A DNA stretch of 64,000 bases from Takifugu bimaculatus (taxonomy: Eukaryota; Chordata; Actinopteri; Tetraodontiformes; Tetraodontidae), in NCBI GenBank assembly GCA_004026145.2, contig CP034991.1, positions 15,337,744-15,401,743 of the forward strand, written 5' to 3'. Under the pieces are notes generated by a model. That model saw nothing but the letters and a program-made list of their open reading frames with translations. It did no database searches and had not been told where the DNA came from. Below, one piece after another: positions 21,471 through 30,670 of this stretch. Positions within the stretch are counted from its first letter, which is position 1. Each line of letters opens with the position of its first letter. A program made the position numbers and the translations under genes.

Positions 21471-22374
21471 AATGGTAGACAGAATTTATTATTAAATAAT
21501 ATATATATAAAAATCGCTAGTTGCTCTCCCGAAATGAAATATTAACATTGTGAAAGCTGAAAAATATACTTATTTAAGTTCACTTAAGAACCCGAAATTG
21601 TGCAAGTGTAGACTAACCTGTGAGAGCAGAAGCGTTGAGTGTTAGTTTTGGTTAGAGTCTCTTACGAGTGTTCACGTGCCTGTGCGTCGGCTACCTGCTA
21701 GCTAGCATGCTAAGATGGAAACCCAGACCGAAGTCTACTAGAAGACGTAGATTAGCTGATATCCTAGGCTGTTACACTTAGTATAACATTATACTCTAGG
21801 AACTGACGTTAAAATAACTGCATTACTTTTATATTTTAATTTAATTTTAATGCTAATATAATTTCAAATTGCAACACAGTGAAGTTAACTTGTTTGGAAA
21901 CTTAACTAGAATCTATGTGGAAGTGACGCGAATTAATGTTCCGCTACTACAGAAATTTGGTTATAAATTGTTTGTAAAACACCAGCAATTAAACTGTTCT
22001 TACCTTTGGGAAACAGCAATGCGTGAAATCTGTTGCAGATGGGGAATAACGTCCATGTGGCGGGAAGTGACCCAAAATGCACTGGGCTCAAGTGTAAAAA
22101 AAAAGTGATTAAAACCAAAAACCTCCCAGCTAGTAGAATTGATCAATTTTTTTGAATATTTGGCCTTTCTCATAAAATACTATTAAAATGTACACAATGG
22201 TTTTAAACTGATTTTATTCAAACAAAACTTAGTAAATTTCAATCAATAATTCATTTAAATTTGTTCAATTTAGCTCATTTTGATTCACAACTGCACATAG
22301 TCTTTTTTATTATGTATACATTGTTATTTTTTTATTACTTGTTACTAAACCCCATTCCCAGTTTTTACAGTGTA

Positions 22375-23540
22375 AATAAGATGATGTATTACGTATTATT
22401 ATATATTTTAAATCATGCACTAAATTTAAAGTCCTCTGTAAAAAAAATAAATCGATGTTTAGGCACAAAATAGAAGGATGTGGTGGGTTGGTCCATTTTC
22501 CAGCCCTTCGTGCTTGTGTCTTGTTAGTTTCCCTTGTCTGTGCAGGCTGGCCGTGGCTGGTCTGATTTTCTGATCACTCCCCTGTGGTTCCTCACCTGCT
22601 TCCCATCTGCTGTTCAAAACCTGCAGTATTTAACTCCAGCTTTCTCTCCTATACTCTGCCAGGTTGAATCACATATTGGCTCCAGTATTGTTCTTTCAAA
22701 AAGACTTTACTGAATGTTTTTTTAGATGTCTTTTATTTCTTGCGACTCGCCTCACCTGCCTCATCTTTTCTGCCTGCCCTCATCTCGACTTCGCCCACTT
22801 AATTTGCTTGACGAGTTTTTTGTTTTTACTAATAAATCATCTTAAAAGAGAACTTCCTTGTTGTTGTCTACATTGCATTTTCAGTGACCTGTATGGCATA
22901 CACTTTAACACAATAGTAGAATCAAGATAATTCTGTGTGCACAGGTTATAATCCTCGAAACGTGGCCACAAAAACTCAAACTACTTGGTTGCACATTAAT
23001 GACATGCACATCAAAACATGTGCCTCAGCAAGGAGGATTTTATATGGTCTCAAAGTCGGGGCTGCTACGCTCAACAAAGACCCCAGAAAAACTCAAAATA
23101 AAAATAAAAATATTTTTATTCTTATTGTATTCTTATTCTAAAAAACTCTCATCATGCATGTCCTCCCACAATGTTTGGCGTGCAGGCACCAAAGTACACC
23201 AAAACATATGCAAATTATGTGCTATGCCTTTTTTTAATGTCTGAATTTCTGCCTCTGGGAATAAGGCTCAGAAAAGTCATAATTTGACCTATGTTTGACG
23301 TCCCACAAAGCTACCATATTTTCACCTAAAAACACCATTCAAACTATAGCTAAAATGGTCTTGATTCAAACTTCAGCCTCCTGTGGGTAAAGGTGTCCCT
23401 AGGGTATTTGTTTTAAGCATGGAATTCCCCTTTCAACTGTCATTTAACATTGTGAGTATGGGAGAGGCTAGACTGGAACCACATGATGTACAGTGCAGCA
23501 GGCTTAAAAAACAAAACCTCCTGACCCGTCCCCGAGTCCC
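22375..23540. other. no gene seen
   Basis: No convincing exon on either strand. Frames at 22664-22930 and 22935-23244 are open but carry no recognisable motif and no good splice context. Confidence 0.5.
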
Positions 23541-23544
23541 AGAA

Positions 23545-24131
23545 ACGGCTGTAACGGTTCCTAGGGTTCGCCAACTTTTACCGAAGGTTCATCCGGGGAT
23601 ACAGCACCGTGGCTGCTCCACTCACTGCTCTCACCTCCTCCGAGGTACCCTTCCGTTGGTCCCAGGCTGCCGAGGAGGCATTCCATAACCTCAAGACCCG
23701 GTTCACCTTGGCTCCCATTCTCCTGGTTTCGATCCTGAAAGGCAGTTCATAGTAGAGGTGGATGCTTCTGATCTGAGCCGTTCTCTCTCTCAACACTCTG
23801 TTGATGACCAAAAAATGCACCTCTGTGCCTTCTTCTCCCGATGTCTGTCTCCGGCAGAAAGGTATTATGACATTGGGAACCGAGAACTGTTGGCGGTGAA
23901 ACTGGCGTTGGAGGAATGGTGTCACTGGTTGGAGGGGACTAAATTGCCCTTCCTGGTTTGGACAGACCACAAGAACCTGGAGTACATCCGTTCGGCGAAG
24001 AGACTAAACTCCCGTCAGGCCAGGTGGTCCTTGTTCTTTACCAGATTCAACTTTTCCCTCTCCTATCGGCCAGGCTCCTGCACGTCAAGCCTGACGCTCT
24101 ATCTCGCCAGTTCTTGGAAACAGAAGACACT
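23545..24131 (+). pseudogene. Ty3/gypsy reverse transcriptase end and RNase H
   Basis: The first frame reads FLGFANFYRRFIRGYS and PLTALTSSEVPFRWS, the connection region after the polymerase palm. After a frameshift near 23740 come VEVDASDLS, then FFSRCLSPAERYYDIGNREL, WTDHKNLEYIRSAKRLNSRQ and SYRPGS, the gypsy RNase H. The frame shifts again near 24090 (KPDALSRQFLETED) and is then cut by a Harbinger element. After that element the frame resumes DTVLP. Protease, polymerase palm and integrase are not present, so this is an internally deleted copy. Confidence 0.8.
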
Positions 24132-25274
24132 GGGCCAGATTCACGAAGCGTTCTTACGAACAAATTTGTTCTTAAGTCCCACTTACGAACAGTTGACGAA
24201 GATTGTGGCATTCACCAATTTCTTCTTATCCTGGATTTATTCGTAGGTAAGAACAAATCCTACGAACACTCAGGAGTACTCTTGCGCACATTTCAGTGCC
24301 GACATGTTGGCATGGTTGTGTTTTCTTCTCTTGTGCAGTTCAATAAAATTCAATATTACAATGATAATTCTGTCAGATTTATTTATTTATTTGTTTATTT
24401 CCTATTTTTGGTGATTTACGGAGAATTTTAAAATTACGTAAATGTGCCAATGACTTAACATTAATCAACCAAATTGGAAACCATGCCAAAACTGTCTTTT
24501 TATTTGATTTTATCTTGATTTATTTTATTAGGGGATCGAGGATATGCCCTGGTTGTTGACACCACTGACCAACCCTCAGACTCCACAGGAGTTTTATTCA
24601 ATCAGATGCATGCTCGCAGTCGCTCCACCATTGAACGCACCATCGGCATGTTAAAGGGGCGCTGGATGTGTTTGGACACAGAGCCACAACCCCGTGAGGA
24701 TGTGCGTCCTGACGCAATGATGGGGCCAGACTGCAGGCACGCGGTTCACGTTCGAGCGCGATTAATTGCCCGTTTGTGAATAAAATGCATTATTGTCACA
24801 ATCCGAGCACAGCTTTTACACGTTTATTTTTTTTTACATTCTTATTTTTTTTTACATTCTCGTTGATTTCTTTAAGCGTGTTGGCTATAGTCATCAGGGT
24901 TGAGGCAATTTTATCAAGCGTGTTAGCCATCCTTTCTTGATTGTTCAACACGGCGTCAGAAATCAGGCGTGGAGAGGCAAGCTTTGGGCATTTTGCTGCT
25001 TTTTGCTCTGTCTACAGGGTCCTGCTGCAGTTCCTTTTATGGGCATTGGTCGGCGGTGACTTATGCTAATCGTATGTTAATTAGACTCACCTGGCACGCG
25101 CTTTCAACTTACGAACAGATGGCATTCATCAATCTAAGAACACAGCTGCGAACAATTCTGGGGCTTACGAACGCATTGATGAATCCGACGTAGGGTTTTC
25201 TTAAGAAACTTCTTAAGAACAACTTAAGAAAGAATCTAAGAAGATTCTTAAGAACATATTGGTGAATCTGGCCC
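24132..25274 (+). mobile_element. Harbinger-type DNA transposon, copy 1
   Basis: The ends GGGCCAGATTCAC (24132) and its complement at 25274 are inverted repeats, followed inwards by many CTTAAGAA/TTCTTACG-type subterminal repeats. The flanking ACT occurs on both sides (24129-24131 and 25275-25277), the 3-base duplication expected of PIF/Harbinger. Removing the element and one ACT rejoins the gypsy frame as EDTVLP. It keeps only the last transposase exon, so it is non-autonomous. Confidence 0.85.
24532..24779 (+). pseudogene. Harbinger transposase last exon, frameshifted
   Basis: A splice acceptor (TTTTATTAG) precedes GATCGAGGATATGCCCTGG. The same exon in copy 2 (49843-50099) encodes the second catalytic Asp and the Glu of the D-D35-E triad. 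Here one base is missing near 24590 (GAGTTTT against GAAATTTT in copy 2), which breaks the frame before the Glu. The remainder is nearly identical to copy 2. Confidence 0.7.
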
Positions 25275-25441
25275 ACTGTCCTCCCTGTCATCCGAGGCAT
25301 CCAGCTACGAAGAGGAGGGGCCATCCTCGGGGGGGACGACTTGGAAGAATTTTAGCCCTCCTCTAGGCCCTCTCCACCCACCCGGTTCGGCTTCGACTTT
25401 GTTTTTGGGACATCAGGGGCTGTCCCTTGAGAGGGGGGTTC
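25275..25441 (+). other. gypsy internal remnant and polypurine tract
   Basis: This links RNase H to the LTR and has lost the integrase. It ends with GAGAGGGGGG just before the LTR, which fits a polypurine primer for plus-strand synthesis. Confidence 0.5.
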
Positions 25442-25733
25442 TGTCACAGCTCCATTCCCCTAGTTCCCTCCTGTCCCTCTGCCTCAGTTATTATCCACTC
25501 TCCCTGCATTTGCTCAACTCTACCTGCCAGCCACTCCCACCCCGTCAGCTCAACTCCACTCACCTGCAAGCACAGCTGCAGCCGATTCCCAATCAGCCCT
25601 GCTTATAAGCCTCCCCTGCACTCTCACTCTTTGCCAGATTGTTCTTCTGTGTTTCCATGCAAGACTCTCCAGCACTTATTACCTGCCTGACCTCCTGTTG
25701 CCGAACCTGTTTGCCTCTGACCTGCCTGTCTCC
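25442..25733 (+). repeat. Ty3/gypsy LTR, left part
   Basis: It begins TGTCACAGC and holds a TATA-like CTTATAAGCC near 25601-25610. It is cut at 25733 by an endogenous retrovirus, and the right part resumes at 34089. The two parts together make about 700 bases. Confidence 0.7.
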
Positions 25734-26371
25734 TGAAGAGAATTATTTTACCTTGTTAGCATCTTTTATCTTATTAGCATGTCTTATACTATATGTTTTT
25801 GTTTTATGTTAGTTAGTTTAGAAGTTAGGGATAGTATATAATCTTTAGTAGGAATACACATAAGCAAGTCAGTTGACCCTTCCTTGACATGAATACTGTT
25901 TAGACAGTTGGAGCCAGGCAGACAGGAAATGGTAGACCCTCATCGTAAACGTGACAGCATAATTTACTGGTGATTGATAAGTTCCTGGACAGGAATATGA
26001 CCTCTGACCTGGCCATTTGGGAAGACAATGGAGAAGAAAGACTGCACCAACACCAAACAAGGCTGGAAGAAGAAGATGAGGTCACCCAAGAAGAAGGACT
26101 GGATAGGACTAAATTAGCATCAGTAATTTACATATGTTGCTCTATAAAAGACTGGGTCAAGGGATAGTTAGGTTGTCAGACTTCATGCCCTGACAATTGA
26201 CTCTGTTGTTTGTAGGGTTATGAACTGGCCCAGAGCTCTGTTGTATTTGTATCTTGAATTGATTCTATGTGCTAAATACATTTTGAAATTGGCAACATTT
26301 GTTTACTTGAAGTCTACATTTAAAGAACACGCGGATTGGCAGTGACACACGAGAGGTATTGCAATCCAACA
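25734..26371 (+). repeat. 5' LTR of the endogenous retrovirus
   Basis: 638 bases from TGAAGAGAATTATTTT to GCAATCCAACA, with TG...CA ends. TATAAAAGACTGGG near 26142 is a good TATA box. Related LTRs lie at 33463-34084, 37911-38533, 51901-52495 (antisense) and 54560-54773 (antisense, partial). Confidence 0.9.
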
Positions 26372-26374
26372 ATT

Positions 26375-26392
26375 TGGTGACCCCGATGTGAT
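26375..26392 (+). other. primer binding site, tRNA-Trp type
   Basis: TGGTGACCCCGATGTGAT lies 3 bases after the 5' LTR. It is complementary to the 3' end of vertebrate tRNA-Trp with one mismatch (T for C at base 13), the same primer type as avian leukosis viruses. Confidence 0.85.
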
Positions 26393-26627
26393 GAAGACAG
26401 AAGTCATCTGAGGCAAAGAATTCAACAACGGTCACTTCGGAGGACAACTGACGACAAAGGGATCCCTAATAAAAGGTAAGCAGACACCTGTTTAATCAAA
26501 GCTCTGCACATTTGCAATTTCCAAAAAATTTGTCGTCACTGTCAATTGAAGTGTCCTAGTTATAAATTCCAGATACAAATATAGAAAATATTGAAACGAC
26601 TGCAGGAATTATGGTTCGAGTCCGGAA

Positions 26628-26767
26628 AATAGACGGTTAGAGGCCGGAAGTACTGTTGAGAAAACAGGGAATAGACGGTTAGAGGCCGGAAGTACTGTTG
26701 AGAAAACAGGGAATAGACATTAGAGGCCAGAAATACTGTTGATAAAACGGGGAATAGACGGTTAGAG
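26628..26767 (+). repeat. 42-bp tandem repeats in the retroviral leader
   Basis: Units starting AATAGACGGTTAGAGGCCGG lie at 26628, 26670 and 26712 (period 42), with a partial fourth at 26753. They lie between the primer site and gag. Confidence 0.9.
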
Positions 26768-27132
26768 TAAACCGGAACTAGTACAGTGCTGTATTGCTGT
26801 ATACACAGCACTGTATATGAAAAAGATTTGGGTTGGGACTCAGAGCGCAGTTGACGGGACGGACACTCCTGACTCCCGAGATTTGTGTTTTTGTGTGGGT
26901 TGGAAAAGTGCCAGAGTGAACGTGAATTAAAAGGCTCTTTGTCCTTGGGAATTAACCCCCAGAGTGGAATCGGATCAACGAAGTTTGGTCTAGAAGCTTG
27001 TTTCACTGAGGCATTGAGTTGACCGTTGGAGTCATTCACATTCAATCTCACTTGGGAGCATAGTTAAAGATGGAACTAGAATGTGGCAAAGCGTGTTGAG
27101 ATCAGGGAGAATGTTCTCCCTACCCTCGGTCT

Positions 27133-29127
27133 GTGGAAGAACAGTGGAAGTGGACTCTTGATCAGGTGGTGAGTGGCATGAAAGAAGAGGACAGGGAAAG
27201 AGAATTGGATGCAATAAAAAAGTTGTGGAAGGAAGCTCAGAAGCAAAAGATACTTCTCCCTCCAGAGGTGAAGGTTAATTTAGCTGAAGCATTGTGTAAG
27301 TGGGAGTCAGAAACTCACACCATATTACAGGATCATCTTGATAATCCAAAATTAGGTTTTATAGCAGGAAAATCGTGGCAAAAACAGGGTAAGGAGTTAG
27401 AAGATAAGCATCGAAGGATACATGTTGTGGCTGTGGCAGGTGCAGCAGTGCACTATTGCAGATCTAGGGGGGGGGTCACACGAGTGCCCAATGTAGACAA
27501 GCCTTCATTAGAAGATCCAAACCAGACATTGACACTTAACACCACTCTTTACCCATCATTACCTACTACCTCTTCCCCACCCCCATATCAATTGCCAGTT
27601 TTGACTATTAATAGTGGTCAGCTAGATGTGGACAGAAATGAAGAAATGCAGGAGTTACATGAGACGGTGTGGGAACTTGAGACAGGTCAGCAGGATTAAA
27701 CAGGGACAGGAAGAGGTTGAAGATAAGTTAGGAAAAAATGAATTTAGAGAGGAAGCTCAGGTGGTTTGCCCTAAAATCTCCCAACAAACTATATTTAAAA
27801 AACAGGACAGTCAAAAATCTACATTAAATGTCTTTAAAACACTTAGCAATCAACAAAACAAGTGAAAAGAGCTGATCCCTCAGGAGGATTTGCCAGGGCT
27901 GAGCACAGGGAGGAGAAGGCAAGACTGATTTATGGCAGTGATAAAGAGGAGAGTGAGAGTAAGACAGACACCCTCAAACTTCCAGCTACATTTATTGGGG
28001 AATTGGAGCTTCAGGAGCCTGATGAATCTCAGACCAAATTATATGAAAAAGATCCAGGTTCAAGTATGGAAAATTATGAATCAGAATCAGGGGAAGTGTG
28101 AGTATAGAGGTTTACCGTTGGCAGGGGCCATAAACAATGAGGTGAATCAAATAGGAATACACACAAGGAGTAAGGGGCCCGTTTCAGGAAGACTGCAGCT
28201 ACAGGCCCCTCTGATACAGAAAAGAGGAGGACAGGAACCAGTATATGTTCCATTTGCTATCACAGACATTAATTGTTTGGTGGATAAGATGCCCCCATCT
28301 GCAGAGGGAGGCGGCAAGTGGATGTCCAGCCTTTTTAGTTTAACACAGAGCATGCAGTTGGCGATGGAAGACTTTAGAGGAATTTTAGGGAGACAAGTGT
28401 CTCTCTGGGATTTGGATAAAGTTGAGGTAGCAGCAGGCATTAAAGACAGACCTAATGCTGCACGTTTTGGGCCTTGTGCAACCAACGTTGGTGAAGCTAT
28501 GAGACAGATATTTCCAGTATCTCCAGGAGCAATGCAGAACTTAAGATTTAAGTGGGAGGAAAGGGAGTCGGCACATGGATTCCTTACGAGGTGTAAAGAG
28601 GAATGGATGTGTGCCACAGGGTGCCATCCTGGCTCAGATAATTTACACACCACTTTGTTCCGTCAGGCCATAATTTTAGGACTTCCACAATTGGTGAAAG
28701 AAGCCATGGAAGGAAATCCTGACCTTCCAGGCAGTACAGCAGATGTCAGGGAGAGACATCTCTCTCACCACATCAACACATTTAAAGCTAAACAGGGAAA
28801 GAAAGAGGGGGTGATGACAGCGTAGGAACAGCTCCTAAAAATGCAGTTAGATGAGGCACGGAAAAAGCTTAATGATAAACGAAAAGAAAAACAGATGGTT
28901 CAGCAGTTTCCTCGGCAGGTGCAGCCAGATCCGTTAGGTCCGCAGCAAGATTTTGCTCCGATAAACCCGTATTGGGTCAGTCCAAGGGGAGGCATGTGTG
29001 GGAGACGCGGCGGGCAGGGATACGGCTTGATAGGCGGGTACTTAGGCCGAGATCAGTGTCACGCCTGCAAAGGGTATGGTCATTGGCGAAGGGACTGCCC
29101 AAATCGCAACTATCCGGATGTACTAGG
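27133..29127 (+). pseudogene. endogenous retroviral gag (matrix, capsid, nucleocapsid start)
   Basis: An open frame at 27133-27699 looks like a matrix domain (EEQWKWTLDQVV, charged helices) with a Pro/Ser-rich tail. A frameshift follows. A second frame at about 28100-28825 has the capsid (FAITDINCLVDKMP near its start, FKWEERESAHGFLTRCKEEW). A third at 28841-29127 holds the nucleocapsid zinc knuckle CHACKGYGHWRRDC (C-x2-C-x4-H-x4-C). No ATG begins the matrix frame as it now stands, so the start is unclear. At least two frameshifts and a stop break the polyprotein. The nucleocapsid is interrupted by a solo LTR and resumes at 30216. Confidence 0.75.
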
Positions 29128-30215
29128 TGTGGCGGGGTGGGAGGTGTAACGGTTGACGACAAAGCCACCTGGGGAATTTCACCCCAGGAATTAACCAGTG
29201 AACAGGCACACACAGATAAGTTTCGATTCCAGAGGCAGAGACGGGATTAAGGGTTATGTGCTACAATTTTATTAAATCCAATACTCAACAAAAAAATAAC
29301 TCAGCTGTACAAAAGTTAAATTAACAAAAGGGGTGGACAGGGCTGGGACCCCACTGGCAGGTAAAACTCAATTAGGGGAGATAAACAAACTAAAAACACC
29401 CGTGCTACTGCAAGAAAAACCACACAAGAGGGGTGTGATGAAAACGCCCTCCAAAACCTAAAGAGTAAATGTAAGTTGATGATACAATTTACACACTGTT
29501 AAGAGTCTAAAATGAAGGCAATAGCTCCGTAGTCGCCTCGGCGGTACCACTAAGTCTCAGCGCCATTTCTCCGAGCGAAGGGGAGCGAGGGGAGAGAGCG
29601 AGAGCGAACAGGAGAGAGTCCCGAACTAAAGGACTGAGCCAAAGCAGCAGTGGGTCCAGTAGGCGAGGTAATCTGTGCCGACTGTATTTGGTGGCGCCAC
29701 CACTCCGTGAGGGGTTCCCGCTGGGGCAACGCAACCCACTGACACCAGCCGGCAGCCAACTGCAGCAAGAACAGCCCCATTACCATTTATCAATGGAGTG
29801 GGGGAGTCAGTGACGCGCATTGCTGCCCCTTACCTGCCCAGTGCAAACTAGCACGCGCGCCCGTACGGCAAAGCGCTCTAGACGGAAGGATGGCGGGAGG
29901 AAGCACCAACCTTCTGCAACAAGCCGCAAGCACACGTTCAAGCACTGTTGCACTGTACGTCGTGACCACCAGAGGTAATATGCATTAGCATGCCGTGCTT
30001 TTACCTTGGCGCTGCCAAACAGCATGCTCGTTCCGTGAAACAGGTTCAGCTGGTCGAACCACCCAGATAAGCTGCAACCCCGCCATACCTTCAAAGGGGG
30101 AAAACAACTAAAGCCAGCTGGCCAGTGCCTTATATAAACCTTTCCTCCCCGTCCACCAATTAAGGCATTACCTCCATATGGCACCTGTGCGGAGGGCAGG
30201 CCACGCCCTGCCACA
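29128..30215 (-). repeat. antisense solo LTR of another family
   Basis: On the minus strand it begins TGTGGCAGGGCGTGG and ends CCCCGCCACA, has a TATA box (GGTTTATATAAGGC near 30125-30138) and a poly(A) signal in TTTAATAAAATTG near 29268. The flanks TAGG (29124-29127) and TCGG (30216-30219) form a 4-base duplication with one change. Without it, the nucleocapsid frame reads on as VLGNAPT. It has no coding role; open frames inside it are chance. Confidence 0.75.
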
Positions 30216-30445
30216 TCGGCAATGCTCCAACATTCGGACTTGGCCCAAAGCCTCCTTTCTTCCCCCAGCCTAACAGAGGAAACAGAGGAGGGGGAAGACC
30301 TCAATATCGTGCTCCAAATCCTGAGGTTGCTCCACAAGGCCAATTCCCAGTGGGAAACTGGCACTACGATGAGTTGCACTGATGGGGCCCAGGGGCCCCC
30401 ACGGACAAGGCACTGGCAGATCCCCTCTTCCGCGTGACAGTGCAG
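30216..30445 (+). pseudogene. retroviral nucleocapsid C-terminal part
   Basis: Continues the frame cut at 29127: NAPTFGLGPKPPFFPQPNR, then an Arg/Gly/Gln/Pro-rich stretch and one stop (in ELH-stop-WGPG), running into the protease without a break. The basic, Pro-rich tail fits a nucleocapsid end. The hit by the solo LTR and the stop show it is dead. Confidence 0.65.
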
Positions 30446-30670
30446 GGAAGAGGACATTCTTTCTTGGTTGACTCAGGAGCCCGCTATTCCACTATCTCAT
30501 GGAATTTAACACCGGAGCTGATTTCATCTGACACCGTCGAGCTTGTGGGGTTCTCAGGGAGACCGGAGAGACTGCCGTTTTCTGTGCCATTAGTGACTTG
30601 TTTTGCCGGACAGACTATGTTGCACCCCTTTGTCATTTCACCACTTTGCCCTATCAACCTGTTGGGATGA
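30434..30670 (+). pseudogene. retroviral protease domain
   Basis: A 78-residue frame carries the retropepsin active site FLVDSGARYS (DSGA, with Ser for the usual Thr) and ends with the conserved INLLG. Retroviral protease acts as a dimer and cuts Gag and Pol polyproteins. The domain is open, but it is followed at once by TGA in place of the usual GRD-type continuation, so Pol cannot be read through. Confidence 0.75.

Larger units (their letters stand above)
18261..22374. mobile_element. possible DNA transposon holding SAMD3-like exons
   Basis: The left end TACACTCTAAAAA (18261) and the right end, whose complement is TACACTGTAAAAACTG (22374), form a 13-bp inverted repeat with one mismatch. 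A TA duplication fits both sides. ACACTGTAAAAA-type ends recur in fish DNA transposons. Inside are two exons of a teleost repeat protein and a CpG-rich promoter-like block. No transposase was recognised. The inverted repeat is short and lies in AT-rich DNA, so the border call could be chance. Confidence 0.3.

Noticed and set aside
25427..25690. Two overlapping Pro/Ser-rich open frames
   Set aside because: They fall in the left part of the gypsy LTR, which is a non-coding pyrimidine-rich region.
28147..28653. 168-residue minus-strand frame
   Set aside because: Antisense shadow of the retroviral capsid frame.
29807..30457. 216-residue minus-strand frame
   Set aside because: It runs through the antisense solo LTR and past its end. 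It has no protein motif and is explained by GC-rich LTR sequence.
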